From Gnetum montanum (Eukaryota > Streptophyta > Gnetopsida > Gnetales > Gnetaceae), in the NCBI GenBank assembly GCA_015680685.1, contig MNCI01016273.1, positions 1,254,550 to 1,291,404 of the forward strand: a DNA stretch of 36,855 nt, read 5' to 3'. Positions 17,824 to 30,214 of this stretch are shown one piece after another. The position numbers were made by a program, and so were the translations under genes. The first letter of the stretch is position 1; the number at the start of each line of letters is the position of its first letter. Under the pieces are notes generated by a model. That model made no database searches. It saw only the letters and a program-made list of their open reading frames with translations, and was not told the DNA's origin.

Positions 17824-20712
17824 TATAATAACCCATATTTTTAGATGCTTAGGCTAGTATATTTATCTTGTCCTTTGTGCTTGTTTAAGCTTTGGATGTT
17901 ATAGTATGCCTTTAAGTTATGCTTATTAGTTAGTTCAAGCTTATAGCTTTATGTTTCAAAATTTTATATATTTAATTCCATGAATTATTAAATATATTTT
18001 TAGTTATTATGCACTAACTTAATAGATGAGTTTAGTAGGTTTTCATAAGGCTATGGTATTTTTTTTATTAATTAAATAATTTTTAGTATGTGTTATTTTA
18101 GTTTAAGGGTTTTAAGTATGTCTTGTGGATTTTATGGAAGGCTATGTAAGTTACAATATAATTTGTAGTAGTTTTCTTTACTTGGGATTTTATTTTTAGA
18201 AACAAGGATAGGAATTCCTATGTTATAGTTTTTTATAGTTACCAAAACAACGCCACACACCATTCACACATAACACTTTAACATTCATTTTATTAGACAT
18301 GGAAGTACTACTGAATTGAAGGCTTTTGATGATGTTAAAGAGTTTTGTTGGTTCATGTACATGGTTGTGTAAGAATGTTTGTCTATGTTTGTATGTTTTT
18401 TTGTGAATTGTACTTCTATTTTCTAGGTGATTTATCTTTGCCTTTTATCATGATTTTTTTTTTTGGATTCTTAGGCTTATGCATTTCAACATGGATTACA
18501 TTTTTTTTAATGTCTTTTAGATTTGTATGTAGTCTTACTTTGAATTGGATCTTATATTGAATATATATAATTTCTTAATTTCTAAAATTAATTTACTATT
18601 TCCTATTGTTATTATTTTATTATTTTTTTTCCAAGTTAAGGAAACGACAGTTTTATAAGAATTCATCATATTAACTATTTTGGGTAAGGGTAGTACATGT
18701 TAGACTTGTATTATGATATTGTTATATTCATCTAGCCATATATCTAATTGAGTTTCATTCATTTCATTAAATCCCAAGACTTTATTATTTTATTAGTTTT
18801 CAACCATTTCAGTTGGGGTTTGGACCCTTTGTTACCATAGTTGTGTTGGTCATTTTACCCTCAACTTGATGATTCGATTGTATTTTTTAAAGTTATGTTG
18901 ATGATATATTTTATGTTCATCATTTTTTATCATTCATTTAAATGTCATTTCAATTTTTTTCACTTTCTTAATTTTTTCATCAAAACCATGAGTTAATCAT
19001 AGGTTTTGGTGAGGCTACTAGTGTTAATCATGAGTTGGGTTTAGGTTATAGTCTTTCACCAAAGGTCATGGTAAGCTTATGGTTCATCTTGGAGTCTTAT
19101 TTTGCATTTCCATTATTTTTTTTTAGTAAACCTAAAAGTTAATAAGTCATGGTTAGCTATCATGAATAATGGTAAAGTCATGGTCAACCCTCTTTTCTAT
19201 TCTTGCCATTTTAAGTCATTTTTAGTTAACCAAGGTTAATGATCAAGTTGTAGTCAAGTTACCATGAGTCTTTATTAGGTTGTGATAAGGTTATGGTCAC
19301 TCCATTTTGTTGAAGTTTTGACTAGTTATTTTTTTGAGAAACTACAAGTCATGATTAGGTCATTGTTAGCCACCATGGATCATGGTGACATTATGGTCTC
19401 CCAATTTTCTCCTTTGAGTTTATTTTACCATTGGAGGTTAGTTTGACATTTTTTGATATCTTTGTATCCCATTCAATACTATTTAGTTGGTTTGGGTCAT
19501 GTTGGATTATTGAAATTATTCTTGAAGAGTTTATTAATGGTTTATATTGGAGCTTTCGGACATTTAGAATTGTTGGCTCTTATTAGTATTCATTCACCAT
19601 CAAATTTTATTTTGTTCTTGATTGGATTCTTCTATGGATGTTTATTGTTAGGAGATAGCACCAAGTTATGTGACTAGTTAGAGATAGAATTCTTGAAGAT
19701 GTTTCGTGTTTAACCCTCATTGGGATGCATCAATGTGGCTCTTATAGTAGGTTCCATCCTATAGGAAAGAGTGATTCATGGCTCTTTAGTCCTTTGTTTG
19801 ATGCCTTCAAAACATTATAGTTGAATCTTAGGTAGCATATTTAGCACAAATAGTTAGATTTAAGATGATTAAATAAATTCGTGTGCATGATAGTTTGGCT
19901 TTCAGTTTATCATTGGATTTGGAAAAATACTCATGACAACATTTTTCACATTTGAAATTGAATGTAGTGTATGCTAGCCTCATTTGTAGGTTGATGGGTT
20001 GCAATGAAAAATTTGGTTTGGTTAGCTTACTAATTGTTTTTTAGGTCTATGTTTGTTGTATGAATTATGTTATTTGGATTAGCTGTGCTTACTGACATGT
20101 GTTTTAAACCATCATGCCTTCACCTAGCCACCATGAAACTTACCCTTCTTTCAAGCATAGGAGGTGCCAAGGTTTCTTACTTAGTGTATACTAACCTTCT
20201 ATTTTATTATTAGGTCATATGGGCTAGGTGGAGTAAGGATATCTCTTGATATTTGCTACTAATATTTTAATTATATGCATAGTTATTTTCTAGCATTAGT
20301 CTATTTCTCTCTTTGGCATATTGTGATATATCATGGACATGTATTAGTTACTCTTTTTATGCATTATACTTTAGACCATGGAAGTTTTATTTATTCGTAT
20401 TATTAATCATGTATTGATACAATTAGTATTTTAGTTATGCATTAATTTTTAGATTTAAATGTCATTATCTATTTTTAGTTATTATTATCTTTTATTTTAT
20501 TTTTATTTAGTTGTACTATTATTTACATTTTGTATTCTTCTATTATGATATCTTCTCTTTCCTTTTGGTCATGGTATTATCATCTTTGCTTTCACTTCCT
20601 TATTGGTGTGTTAGTTTGTATCAATTGTTAGTTTTTCTTGACATCAATATTTTTGTTAAGGATTTTATATCTTAATATTCTCTAACCTATGGCTAGAAAT
20701 GAGGGTGTTATA
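17824..20712 (+). repeat. Probable long Gypsy-type LTR (about 2.9 kb)
   Basis: The right end GAGGGTGTTATA is followed by a Met primer site, the junction typical of chromovirus-like Gypsy LTRs ending in GTGTTACA. The left end TATAATAACCC is close to the reverse complement of that right end, giving short inverted termini with the TG and CA decayed. The interior is non-coding, TG/TT-rich on the plus strand, and holds loose repeats of a TCATGGT motif (19010-19410). Two hydrophobic open frames inside (18345-18560, 19453-19677) look fortuitous. No second LTR is visible, so the left edge is the weaker one. Confidence 0.45.
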
Positions 20713-20715
20713 AAA

Positions 20716-20727
20716 TGGTATTAGTAT
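20716..20727 (+). other. Primer-binding site, initiator tRNA-Met type
   Basis: TGGTATTAGTAT against TGGTATCAGAGC, three bases after the LTR end. Confidence 0.6.
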
Positions 20728-21804
20728 GACATCCTTTTCCTGGATGTCCTAAAACAATGTTGAATATTCATAACATTCAACATTATGTGTAAACAATGTA
20801 ATAGGAAAAATATAGAATAAAATGGAAATAATTCTTATTAATGTGGGATAGTGTATTTAATTCATGCTTTAAGGATTCCTTGGGGTTATCTTCCTTCAAC
20901 ATCTATTCCTTAGAGGTAATTCAACATTGCCATTATGGTTAAGCCTATACCTAGCATGAATGATTAACTAGTCATCTTCTTATCCCACATTACCCAAAAT
21001 ATATTACTAGCCATTGTTGACTCCACAACTCCATGCTAGCATGACCTCTAATTCTTAGGTATAATTTTACCTTAGGTCAAACTCCCAAAGGTCATCTCAA
21101 GGGATATGTACATTATTATAAGGTGGCTTTTTAGGTCTTATTACAACAATTACATCAATTGTTGCAAAGCAACATCATCTTTGTTATGTAATTACTTACT
21201 TTGGGAATGGGAACGTAATAAAAGACCTCCCGTAGCTTTCATTGTTTCTCAAATGAGTCCATGTTAATGATGTTTCTTAGTGCTTTAGGGATCTCTCTAT
21301 GCTTCAATGCTTCATTTTATCCTTTTAAAATGGGGTTGAATATTTAAAATTCTTCCATTCATGTAGAAATAAAATATAAGTGAAAATGATATTTGAGAAA
21401 TAAATATTATTTTATCAGCACTTACCTTTATCTCTAGTTAATGATAGGAGGAGAATTAAAGGTCCACCAACCACCAATCATGAGTCTTAACTAGGGTTAC
21501 ATAAAGTACAACTTATATTTGGTTATTTAATTGAAGGTAGAACAAATTACTTTTTCCACTTGTATTACCTAAAATATTTTACTTATCGAATTTAGAATAT
21601 AAATTAAATAAGAAATAAAATTAAGTTAATAAACTCCTTAATTTTCATCAACCTCTAGCATCAAGCAACATAGTTGCAGTTCTATCATAAGGAATATATG
21701 GTCAAATGGCCTTGTTTGAAATGATAGGGCTTGATCCTACTTTTCAACTTATTTTTTAGGAATTAACTTTGACTTTATGACTTGGAAGAATCAAGAATCA
21801 TACT
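20728..21804. other. Internal leader or unclassified DNA
   Basis: This follows the Met primer site, so it should be the 5' internal region of a Gypsy-type element, but I cannot recognise a gag. A broken plus-strand frame around 20960-21350 has several stops where Gln is plausible. The stretch ends at the Sirevirus-like LTR. Confidence 0.3.
20756..20784. repeat. Perfect 10-bp stem hairpin near primer site
   Basis: AATGTTGAAT (20756-20765) and ATTCAACATT (20775-20784) are exact reverse complements with a 9-base loop, about 30 bases downstream of the primer site. Confidence 0.8.
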
Positions 21805-22951
21805 TAAAGATCAAGAACTTAGAGAAGAGTGAATAAGTTTACATTCAAAAATGAAACTTTGAAGATTTTACAACATATGCTTAAGATATGTGGTTCTCCA
21901 ACTTGGGTAGTTCATATTTAGATGGTAGTATCTTATACACCTCTAGACATGTTACTTAAAAATGAAATTTCAAGGATACCATAACGTTTACAAGGCTTCA
22001 CTACATATGACCCTTAGGTCTCATGAGCTGCATTAAATCATGGTATGAACTCTCTTAAGACATCCATACAACCCATTAGGACCATGAGGTTCACAAATTA
22101 GAGATAACAAGGATGTGATCTTCTCTAGGAATAGTAGCCTACCTCACAAGGGAACAGAAAAAATAAAAGAGATTAGATTAAGAAAATTTTGAAACTAATT
22201 TTCTGATTTCTTTCTATATGATTAGTACAATGAAGATAATGAAAATAAGAATAAAATTTTGATTTTCTAATACTATTGTATAATGATTGCTCTTTATGTC
22301 TTGGTATCTTGGATAATGTTCCACATGCTTACTTTATAGAATTTTGGTATAGATAATCATTAAAACCCTATCAAAAACTAGTTAATGGTCATATGAGATG
22401 TCCTATACAAAGCCGAAGACCTCTTACTAGATTTCAATATTATGCAAGGAAGATGTATTTTCTCACATGTAGACATCTTGTCCTATGAGTAGACATATCC
22501 TACTTAGAGTAAGCATGTCTTGTGTAATTATGTCTACACATTAGAAGGATATCTTTTTCATGATGTAGAAATCTTGTTCTAAGAGTAGAGATCTTCTCTT
22601 AGGAGTAGACATCTTCGATGAAAGCTGCCTACAATTTGACAATACATCTAGCTAAAGCTATAGACATCTACTATCTTCTATTCAAAATTTGGTAAGATAT
22701 CTTTTGCAAGAAGTAGACATTTCTTGAAAACTATAAACATCTTTTATCCTTAGCATGACTTTGCACTAGATTCATAAAGTTATGTGATTAATTCTATTTC
22801 TTGTTAAGATGATCACCAAGCTTATTTTTTCTTCAAGTTCTTGCTTTAAAGTTCCATATTATCCCTTGTTTAAATGAGATCTTGTAAGATATATTAGATA
22901 TACTAACATGATCTCCATTTTTCAAGGTTTTATCATATTATAATATCAACA
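21805..22951 (-). repeat. 3' LTR of older Sirevirus-like copy, about 1.15 kb
   Basis: On the minus strand it begins TGTTGATATTATAATATG and ends GTTCTTGATCTTTA. It aligns by eye with the LTRs at 25537-26751 and 34762-35951 along its whole length, including the AGACATCT array (22460-22745) and the terminal AAGTTCTTGATCTT block. A polypurine tract lies just upstream, so it is a 3' LTR. Confidence 0.75.
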
Positions 22952-22965
22952 ATCTTTTCCTTTTT
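22952..22965 (-). other. Polypurine tract
   Basis: Minus strand AAAAAGGAAAAGAT immediately precedes the LTR start. The bases upstream (TTGGAAATCACC) correspond to TTGGACATCATT before the LTR at 26751. Confidence 0.7.
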
Positions 22966-23412
22966 GGTGATTTCCAAAAGTTGAAAATGGATTAGTATAA
23001 AATCTATAGACTATTAATAGCTAAGACATAAATATATAAAAGGAATGCTATAGAAATGTGTAGATTATGCATATCAAAAAGAACATATGAAGATATAAAA
23101 TCTAAATCATCTAAAGATATAAATTACATATACTACATAAAAGCTATGTTTGATAGAATCATTTTACTATTAGTAATAAGCAAAAATATAAGAGAGAATA
23201 GGATAAAAGAAGGAAATGACTAAGTAACCAATCTCATTCGCATAGAATCATAATTATTTAAATACAAATACCTACAAATATCATTGTCCAAAAATATAAA
23301 GCTTATAAATGTCATAACTATTATAGATACAAGCCATAAATACATATATAACAAAAATGACCAAACATAACATAGTAACAAGAATGATCGTATCTAATAT
23401 CAAATTATATAC
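22966..23412 (-). other. 3' non-coding internal region of Sirevirus-like copy
   Basis: AT-rich and A-rich on the plus strand, without frame; it resembles 26766-27189 upstream of the other 3' LTR (shared ATGGATTAGTATAAAA near 22989 and 26789). Confidence 0.5.
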
Positions 23413-23880
23413 TCCCCATTTTGGACATCATCCAAAAGAGGTACTTAGTCATCTAACTCTATGTCCTCATTAGAATTGATTGTGGCATCAACAAGCCTAT
23501 AGGCTTTCTCCTTCTCATCATCATTGTTGGTACTACTATGGAACATCTACTAAAAATCATCATCATTGGATGGAATTGAAAGAAAATCATGCTAAGGCTA
23601 AAGCTTCATCTAAAAATTAGTGGATCCAAGAATACTATCTAAATATGGAGTGGCCTTGGGAGAAGATGAAGTCCCATGACCTTGGTAGGTCTTCATGTTT
23701 GATGGATCAAATTGAACCAAAACACTGAATATGTTCTCCATGGTCTACTACTAAAAGGACTACTAAGGCTTATATAAACAAAATTTCTTCAAGATTGTTA
23801 GGTCATGAATTAATGATTTGATATTATTAGTTTTTGATGATTTTCTATGATTTTCTAGATATCTATGGCCTCATGTGAGT
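23413..23880 (-). pseudogene. Unidentified 3' ORF of Sirevirus-like element
   Basis: A single minus-strand frame runs about 155 codons between the polypurine tract side and 23880. It is broken mainly by TAG/TAA codons at sites where Gln is plausible. Recognisable stretches are SLIHDLTILKKFC, ENIFSVLVQFDPSNMKTY, GTSSSPKATPYLDSILG and an acidic C-terminus with NNDDEKEKAY and NSNEDIELDD. It lies in the place where some Sireviruses carry an extra env-like or other ORF after pol, but no signal peptide or membrane segment is visible, so I do not assign a function. Confidence 0.45.
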
Positions 23881-25536
23881 CACAGCCACCTATTGTTGAT
23901 AGTATTGGAAGCTTTATTAACACTTTTCATCTATGTAATCTCTTCTAATAAGCTAACATGATAGTGGGAAAGTACATGAGTGCCTAAGAGATTATGTGGA
24001 GTTTTTCTAAGTCAACTTGTAAGTCGAAGATCCTAAAACTTGGTCACACTAAGAATTGCTGGCTCATTTGACATAGACTTTCTTGTGCTATCCATTCCTC
24101 TACTAAATGGAAGGTGATATGAATTATAATTTTCTTCAAAATTAAAGAATTAACAATAAAATAGAAAAGGCAACTTGGTACAACCTTCTCTAGGCTACAA
24201 TGAATATATTTCTAGAATACTACTTTTATTAGTGCAAGATTATGTGACCCATAGAAAATCCAAATTGTTAAAATTCCTAATCATTGGAAATTAAATTTTT
24301 AACCATTGAAGCCTCATTTGGAATGATTGCAACTCATAGTCACTAGTAGTGGTTACTCATTCAATGCTTATTATGGCCCAAATGAGGACTTATGAGCTTA
24401 TTTGAGTCATATTAGATAACACTAGTTAGTTGGAAATTGCTTCAACCATCAAACTAAACTCAAATTGATGCAAATCATAGTAGGATCAAAGTGGTAATAA
24501 GTAGTTGACCAAGGAGAATATTAGAAAATAAAGTAAGAGAAATCATCATAAAGAGAGAGAATTAAAATAGAGATTGGAAATAGAATATATAGAATTTAAA
24601 ATTAAAAATTATTATTTATGAATTGATATCGTACGGTTACTTTTATTAATTCAAGTGATTATTTCTAGTATTTTTCTCAATGTTGTATATTCTTAGAAAA
24701 TTATCCTAGTGCTTTCATGCGACATAAGTTGGAGCCTCTTGTTTGATTAATTCATTACATTCTATAACATAAGAATGTAATTTATAAAAATTAAAATTTT
24801 GATGTTGTTATGAATGTCATGGATTATGATGCCATTTTGGAATTTTACAATCTTTTGTTTTGTTATTGTATTGTTTTATGATGGGTATTGATTCAATTAT
24901 TTCTATGTATTTCGTAGAATTATTAGAATTTCAACTGGCCCTAATAGATATGTAGATCTTCTTGGTTGATTTAGAATTATATTTGATCAATGAAACTATT
25001 GAAATGAAAAATTAATTATGAGATTGAATTTATTGGTTTCTTTTACTTTTTATTTTATATTAACTTTTCTTGTTTATTTTGTAATTTTCTCTTAAGTTTA
25101 TGTTTGGATTCATGAGAAAGAGAATAGATTGATTAGAGATACCTTGTCATCAATGTATTTCTAAAAAGAAGAGTAAAGGAGGTTTCTATGTCATTAGAAT
25201 CTTCTTCTTCTTCTTGAAATTATAGAATAAATTCACCATGGTAGGATAGTCCATTAATTTCTTAGATAGAGATATAGCCTGAAACTCCAACAACTAGGAG
25301 CAATAGGGAAAACTTTGTTGATCATTTTTAGAACCTTGATACTTTGACCATCACTAGGATATAATTCATACTTTTGTTCTCAAAATTTACCCAATCTAAT
25401 TAAGTGTCTATGATGCTTGGTATGCCTATTCAAATTGCATTTAGAATATCAATGTTAAATAGTATGAGTTAGTTTGGTTCTATTGCTTAGACTCAACCTA
25501 TGTTTGTTGGTATTTCATCTTTACATTTGATAATCC
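23881..25536. other. Unclassified AT-rich DNA
   Basis: The left part probably belongs to the older Sirevirus-like internal region. A short plus-strand frame at 25185-25530 starts Met-Ser with a run of Ser codons and is broken by stops; it looks gag-like only in composition. The Sirevirus-like 3' LTR interrupts it at 25537. Nothing else is recognised. Confidence 0.35.
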
Positions 25537-26751
25537 TGAAGATCAAGAACTTAAAGGAGGGTGAATAAGTACAAGTCCATAATATCCATCTCTCCATGCT
25601 AAAGATTTATGTGGTTCCCCTACATGGATACTTTCACACTTGGAGGATATAATCTTTGCATACCATCAGATGTTACTCAAAATATGGTTTTAAGGACACC
25701 ATGACCTGTACAAGGCTTTAGTTATAATAGACCCTCATGTCTCAACAAGCTCTCAAGCCCTTCTAAGGATGATTTTCCTTAAGCAACTCATCTAACCCCT
25801 TAGGGAAACCAACTCACATTTCTCAAGAAGTCTCAAATACACTTGAGGATAATTTCCCTTAAGAAACTCATCCAAAATCTTAGGGTTTGACCCTCAAGTC
25901 TTTACAAAGAATGCATATTAACAATACAAGTAGCTCCTTAGGAAAAGATAGAGATGGAATAAGAGATAAGAAAGAATTGAGCTAACTTTTCATATTCCTT
26001 TCTTTGAGCTTAGTACAAAAATAGAAGATATAAGAAATGAAGATATTTTTTTTACTATAGGTATATGTAATGCTTTCTCACTTTCTTAAAACCTATACTC
26101 CTAATTTATCATGCCTTTATAGGTTTGTTTCTTGTAGATGCCCATTGGAATTCTTGAAATGGCTAAAAATGATCATTTGTAATATCTTTCATGAGGCCTA
26201 AGACATCTCACTATGTTGAGTACCAAGAAAGAGAGGCATATATATATAGAGATAGATGTATCATGGAATAGATATCTTGATGGAATGAAAGAAATACCAT
26301 CTAAGATGTCTCTTCAAGTTGACAAATGTCTCTATTGTTTCAGGTAGCTACTAATAGGATGTATTGGACATAGAAAAGATGTCTTTCATGGTTCATAGAC
26401 ATCTTTGGTAGGCTATAGACATATCTTGATAGGAATAAACATATGTAAAGAATTTTTGATGTCTTTTACATAACCTAAGCTCTCAGAAGAGATATCTCGA
26501 CTTGATCCATTTTCCTCAAGCTACTAGACCTGTTTTCAATGTTGTAGATGTCTCTTAAACTTAGTGAATTTTTTCCTTCTTAACATGATAGAATAATTAG
26601 TTGTTGGGTAGCATAATTAGTTCTTGGGTCTTCCTTTCTTCTTGGTTGAATAATGGTGCTTAATTCATTCTTCTTTGATCTACAAGATCTCTAAGGACAA
26701 CCAAAAAATGTCTCCATCTTTCAAGGTTTTGTCACACCAAAAATGTCAATA
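25537..26751 (-). repeat. 3' LTR of Sirevirus-like element, 1215 bp
   Basis: Minus strand begins TATTGACATTTTTGG (TG lost to TA) and ends GTTCTTGATCTTCA. No Met primer site follows it, and a polypurine tract precedes it. It contains about ten AGATGTCT/AGACATCT-type motifs at 26200-26560. Confidence 0.8.
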
Positions 26752-26765
26752 ATCCCTCCATTTTT
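26752..26765 (-). other. Polypurine tract
   Basis: Minus strand AAAAATGGAGGGAT directly before the 3' LTR. Confidence 0.8.
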
Positions 26766-26822
26766 AATGATGTCCAAAAATCAAACAATGGATTAGTATA
26801 AAAGCACTAGCTAGCATCTAGC

Positions 26823-26859
<37 letters not shown>

Positions 26860-27189
26860 ATCAACAGAAATTGCTAAAGTGAGATTAAATAATATATGAG
26901 TAAGTCAAATTTATATAGCAACAAGAGACAAGAAATGAAGGTGAGTCAAGGTAAAGCAACTAGATAACCATATGCATAGATATCCATACAAACTAGGAGT
27001 AGAAATCTAAAATTTTTATCTCTAATAGGTAGAACTATCATAATTGTTCATATACAAAAATATGGTCATAAATACCATAAAAACAACCAGTAAAATTACA
27101 AGCATAAGATTACATAAACTACCAAAGGTTCAAATCATATCCATAGCATATATCATATTTACATCTACTGAAAGAAATCACATCCATAA
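26766..27189 (-). other. 3' internal non-coding part of Sirevirus-like element
   Basis: AT-rich, without coding sequence, and similar to 22966-23400 next to the older 3' LTR. It stops at the family A LTR inserted at 27190. Confidence 0.6.
26826..26857. repeat. (AT)16 microsatellite
   Basis: Thirty-two uninterrupted bases of alternating A and T. Confidence 0.95.
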
Positions 27190-28067
27190 TGATGAGTCAT
27201 GATTTGCTTGGCCTTGACATCAAAGCCTTGACATTGGAGCCTTATTATGAGAGTCTTGTTATTAGTTCCCCAATGTCAGATATGTGACATCGGGTATGCA
27301 ACGTTGGGGCCAAGACACAACGTCGGATATCCAACATTGTAGGGTATACTTTGGCCTATAAATATAATGTTCAAGCTCATAATTTCTAGATATAGCTTTT
27401 TAGTCAAAGTAGCAAAGCTCTTGTAGTTTATTTTTTCTAGAGTTAAAATATTTTCTGAATGCCTGCAATGTGATGTTTGTAATTGTATGAAACCTTTGTT
27501 TGAGGGTGAAATACTTGGACAAGTTACATGACTAACAATAAAGATCAAGATTACTTCCATCATTACAACATCCACTTAGATTATTGTTGCTTTAATTATT
27601 TATTTACTACTTTCTTTAGTTAAATATTTCTATTTATTGTTATTTACTATTCCTGTTGTTAAGAAAAATGCATATGACTTAATCATGAGCATTTAAGTGT
27701 AGATACTTGGTAATCCAAAAGTATATTGTTTGGCATAACTAGTGACATGTGGTTGGCAATCTCAAAAGTAGCCTCACCAAGTCTAAGGCATGTATGAATG
27801 ATTAAGTGTGGGTACTCATCATCCATAAGCTAGTTTAGATCTAATTTTCTATCATTCATTAGTTTAATTAATTCATCTCTTTATCATCATCAGTAGTGTA
27901 ACCATATGTAACACAACTACCACTAGTCCAAGTGGGAAGATAGCAAATTGTGATCAAAGCATAGAAATCTAGATGCCACAACTAGTCCCATTCATGGAAT
28001 TTGACTAGATCATGCATGGATGCTCGTGATTTGTATGGTTAAGTGTAGGGGTACCCCACCACTCATC
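27190..28067 (+). repeat. 5' LTR of family A copy 3, 878 bp
   Basis: Begins TGATGAGTCATG and ends CCACCACTCATCA: the first and last eight bases (TGATGAGT/ACTCATCA) are exact inverted repeats. TATA-like CCTATAAATATAATG is near 27355. U3 (27265-27345) is packed with inverted CAACGTCGGATATC-type units. An open frame at 27276-27575 on the minus strand is a by-product. Confidence 0.85.
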
Positions 28068-28068
28068 A

Positions 28069-28086
28069 TTGGAACCATTGCTAGGG
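28069..28086 (+). other. Primer-binding site, tRNA-Asp type (decayed)
   Basis: TGGAACCATTGCTAGGGA, one base after the LTR end; 13 of 18 bases match the tRNA-Asp complement, with four transitions and one transversion. Confidence 0.8.
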
Positions 28087-28194
28087 ATGGTGCTAGTTAT
28101 CTAGATTAGTTATATTATACATGATCATTGTAAAAGGTATGAACAATATATCTTTCATAAAGTCTTAGCTCACACACACCATAAATTAAGAACA

Positions 28195-29293
28195 ATGTCT
28201 ATCTCACATGGAAGTGACTATGCATTGTATAGCAAACACATTCATTGGAGAAATAACAAGATATATGATGAAGAAGATTGAAGTGATCAACCTTATGTAG
28301 GAGTTTCTTATGATCATGACCACCATGATGACCCTCAAAGACTACATTCATCTAAGGTAGATAATCTTAGAGGAGATGATGTAGGTCCTGAACTAGGAGA
28401 GGCCTCAAGGCCTAATACCTCCTCAAAAATTTAAAATGATAAATCAAAGGACCACAAAGAACACCATAGAAGCCATGGAAATTCTTCTAGTTCCTCATCT
28501 TCCCCTTTCCCTTCAGGGTCTAGTTTTGACGAAGATGAACATAGATGTAGAGATAGAGCTCCACTAAAGGGTTGGAATAAAAGTAAAAATTGAACCCACA
28601 GATACACTCAAGGTTATCAACATGAACACAAGTCCAATCATCACCATCAACCAAATAGAGATTTTCATAACAACTTCTTTGATGATGATGAACCCTTCTT
28701 GGCCACCAAGAGCCTAATGTAGAGCACAGAGGTAGTAAAGATATCTCATAGGCCTTGAAAAAAGAGTTATCTACTGAAACTTGACATGAATAATATTCCT
28801 AAATTTATAGGAGGCTATGATTTAGATCCACAACATCATTTATAAGCCTTATAGGATGCATGTATCTATTACAACATTGAAAGTGAATGGAAAAAGCTTA
28901 AGCTCTTTCCTAGGATACTAATTGATAGAGCTAAAGTATGGTATCAATTGTTGAAACCAAATTTGATCTGACAATGCTCTACAATGATGGAACATTTCAA
29001 TGAGAAATACCAAACCTATGCAAGAGTGTGCAGCCTAAGGAGACAAATCCAAGAGTGAAAGAAAGAATAACATGAACCCTTGGACATGACATTAGATAGA
29101 TATTATGCCTTATTGAATAGATATCGAGGCCATGGGTTCTCCAAGGAAAGGAAACTTTACCACATCATATATGGGCTTCGTATGCTCTAATGAAATTATA
29201 TGAGCTTCAAGCCCATCAAATAAAAGAGCTAATAGAGCATGTGGCAAAAGAAGAAGGAGAGATATGAATATGGGAGAATGTTGAGAAACATTA
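28195..29293 (+). pseudogene. Gag of family A copy 3, truncated
   Basis: The ATG at 28195 starts MSISHGSDYAL; the frame has a stop after about 28 codons but continues through LHSSKVDNLRGDD, SHGNSSSSSSSPFPSGSS, HRCRDRAPLKGW and NRDFHNNFFDDDEPFLA. The Gag core follows from about 28795: NIPKFIGGYDL, EWKKLKLFPRILIDRAKVWY, MEHFNEKYQTY, LRRQIQE, YYALLNRY. Stops at several TAG/TGA/TAA positions and a shift near 29190 break it. It lacks the zinc-knuckle and Ser/His-rich tail of copy 2 because similarity ends at 29293. No pol motif lies downstream in this orientation. Confidence 0.75.
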
Positions 29294-29339
29294 ATGATGT
29301 TGTAGAAAATAATAAGTAATAGTGATAGGAATCTTGTAT

Positions 29340-30200
29340 CATTTCTTTCCTATGCACCTTACCATTCTTTAAGGGCACTAAATTTTCAAAGAAGACATCA
29401 TAAAATTTCTTATATGAAATTGGTACGACATCATTCTATAAAATATCATCAAAGGAATTAGTTATCATGCAGTAAACATTAGCATTGAAAATTCCTAATA
29501 GATCATTAATAATTATAGGAGATACTTGAATAGCTATGAAAGCCCCAATGCTACAATTCATACTGATAATATTATAGAAAAAATCTTGAATAAGAGCCTT
29601 TGAAGTTATAATAGACAAGACAATGAATATAGTTCATCCTAGGATATTAAAAATATGAGAGTAATTAATCTTGATGGAATTAATGGAAATGAATATTTCT
29701 TTCAGTAATAATAGAGATGAACTTGTAGTTTTCAAAATTGTATGTTGCATTAGTAGATCTAACATGTGGCTCATATTAACGTTATCTTTCTACTATAGAT
29801 GCCTTCTAAATTTATTTTCACAAAGGATTTAGGATTTATGATGTCTTTTGGAGGGTTTATGATGCGTGGTATAGATGTCATTAGAATTAGAAGTAATCTT
29901 TCCTAAATGCAAGTCAAAGCAAGATAGGCATTTCTATCATGGAAGAGACATTTCTAGTGAGATATCTATCTCCAAATTGAGACATCTCTAGATATATGTA
30001 TTTTCTAAGACAAATATGTCTCCACAATTAGGAGGTCATTTTTAGCTAAAGCTAAAAACAAGATAAGGTTCTTGAAAAATGAGTATGAAGCATTTGTGAG
30101 AGAAAAAATGCCTCATATTCATTACTACTAGAGAAAAAAATTATAAACTATCCTATCCTAAGTAAAGCAAAGTGAAAGACATACCTCACTTACCTAGTAG
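29340..30200 (-). other. Sirevirus-like 3' internal region after RNase H
   Basis: A minus-strand open piece (29436-29618) and its broken surroundings (29340-29690) read as a hydrophobic, Ile-rich protein with IQDFFYNIISMNCSIGAF; I do not recognise it. From 29860 to 30020 AGACATTT/GACATCTC motifs recur, like those in the LTRs of this element. The position after pol is where Sireviruses may carry an additional ORF. Confidence 0.4.
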
Positions 30201-30214
30201 GATATGATCCTATC

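Larger units (their letters stand above)
27190..29293 (+). mobile_element. Family A element, copy 3, 3' truncated
   Basis: A 5' LTR, tRNA-Asp primer site and gag are present; similarity to copy 2 stops at about 29293, inside gag after the core domain, and no 3' LTR follows. It is nested in the Sirevirus-like element, so it is the younger of the two. The left flank 5-mer is CATAA. Confidence 0.75.

Noticed and set aside
18345-18560. Hydrophobic 71-codon ORF as a membrane protein
   Set aside because: T-rich non-coding DNA in a probable LTR gives Phe/Leu-rich frames by composition.
19453-19677. 74-codon hydrophobic ORF
   Set aside because: Same reason: a Leu/Phe-rich opening in T-rich LTR sequence without homologues I know.
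21786-21804. Met primer site beside the 21805 LTR
   Set aside because: Only about 11 of 19 bases fit the related junction, while the other side has a good polypurine tract, so the LTR is best read as a 3' LTR.
27276-27575. 99-codon minus-strand ORF
   Set aside because: It overlaps U3, TATA and R of a plus-strand LTR and is antisense to it.
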